Assembly: GCA_947178085.1 (NCBI GenBank)
Contig: CAMWWS010000221.1
Coordinates: 1 to 5,299, forward strand
Reading direction: 5' to 3'
Source of the DNA: an uncultured Lachnospiraceae bacterium
GTDB taxonomy: Bacteria > Bacillota_A > Clostridia > Lachnospirales > Lachnospiraceae
DNA: 5,299 nt
Below the pieces are notes generated by a model. It had not been told where the DNA came from. It saw nothing but the letters and a program-made list of their open reading frames with translations, and made no database searches. Made by a program: the position numbers and the translations under genes. Of this stretch, positions 5,109 through 5,299 are shown in pieces (the first letter of the stretch is position 1; every line of letters begins with the position of its first letter).

Positions 5109-5299
5109 GTTCTGTGCCTGACTGTTCAGGTCTTCAACAAGCTCTTTTACCCTGTTTACAATATCTGTATTCTTTTCGCTGATATTGTATGTTTCGTTAG
5201 AGTGCGCCGTTACCTCTTCTATAACTGCTGAGATTGTCTGTACGCTTTCAATAATAACGGTATTGGCAGTTTCCAGATTTCCTACGACCTCTTCAAGCA
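5091..5299 (-). CDS. methyl-accepting chemotaxis-type signalling protein, C-terminal fragment
   Basis: Only the last 68 codons and stop (TAA, 5093 to 5091) are in the window; the gene continues past the high-coordinate edge. The translation is a continuous amphipathic helix with the pattern typical of the C-terminal descending arm of an MCP signalling domain, for example VQTISAVIEEVTAHSNET (19-36) and NTDIVNRVKELVEDLN (43-58). The conserved hairpin tip that binds CheA/CheW should lie just upstream, outside the window, as should any sensor or membrane part. The protein ends soon after the signalling domain, with a LNSQ repeat (57-60 and 64-67) and no CheR-docking pentapeptide. Its stop is 32 nt before pspA, so the two may be co-transcribed. 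Because only a coiled-coil tail is visible, another coiled-coil protein cannot be fully excluded. Confidence 0.75.
   Translation of the reverse strand, partial: LEEVVGNLETANTVIIESVQTISAVIEEVTAHSNETYNISEKNTDIVNRVKELVEDLNSQAQNLNSQQ
5097..5128. repeat. 11-bp direct repeat with 21-bp period at the end of the chemotaxis gene
   Basis: CTGACTGTTCA occurs at 5097-5107 and again at 5118-5128. The offset is 21 bp, equal to seven codons (one coiled-coil heptad) and also to two helical turns of DNA. In the protein it encodes the repeated LNSQ near the C-terminus. The copy at 5097-5107 overlaps the -35 of the candidate pspA promoter. Coding duplication and regulator binding sites are both possible readings. 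Confidence 0.5.

Noticed and set aside
4811..5182. Plus-strand open frame of 123 codons with hydrophobic stretches opposite pspA
   Set aside because: The apparent membrane-like segments arise from reading the pspA coiled-coil codons backwards; it also spans the pspA/chemotaxis gene gap and has no start signals.

Overview
The window looks like chromosomal DNA from an anaerobic Bacillota, most likely a Lachnospiraceae-type clostridium. This rests on the protein flavours (TRAM/Fe-S rRNA methyltransferase, clostridial-type PcrA, PspA paired with a YdjI-like SPFH/zinc-ribbon protein), AT-rich gaps and strong purine-rich Shine-Dalgarno sites. Taxonomy is inferred from recognition, not from a search. 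No mobile element, CRISPR array, tRNA or rRNA gene is visible. All six genes are read from the minus strand, so transcription runs from high to low coordinates.

In transcription order: the last 68 codons of a methyl-accepting chemotaxis protein (5091-5299, cut by the window edge); pspA, a coiled-coil PspA/IM30 membrane-stress protein (4375-5058); a SPFH-domain protein with a C-terminal zinc ribbon, related to B. subtilis YdjI (3340-4311); pcrA, a UvrD-family DNA helicase (952-3327); a 97-residue single-span membrane protein with an Asp-rich tail (474-767); and the first 84 codons of a TRAM-domain, Fe-S cluster 23S rRNA uracil-C5 methyltransferase (1-252, cut by the edge).

The spacing suggests one transcription unit from the chemotaxis gene or from pspA through pcrA: gaps are 32, 63 and 12 nt, and the pcrA ribosome-binding site overlaps the stop codon of the SPFH gene. 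The 97-residue protein and the methyltransferase lie beyond AT-rich gaps of 184 and 221 nt that hold candidate promoters and hairpins, so they are probably separate units.

Functionally, PspA and the SPFH protein should form an envelope-stress module at the inner face of the membrane. In B. subtilis the equivalent operon also encodes the membrane proteins YdjG and YdjH, which are absent here. The small membrane protein two genes downstream is a speculative candidate for a membrane partner. PcrA is a housekeeping helicase; its tight coupling to the envelope genes is the oddest part of the layout. The most interesting non-coding signals are a near-perfect hairpin between pspA and the SPFH gene, an overlapping 13-codon reading frame across the SPFH start, and a two-helical-turn direct repeat overlapping a possible pspA promoter.
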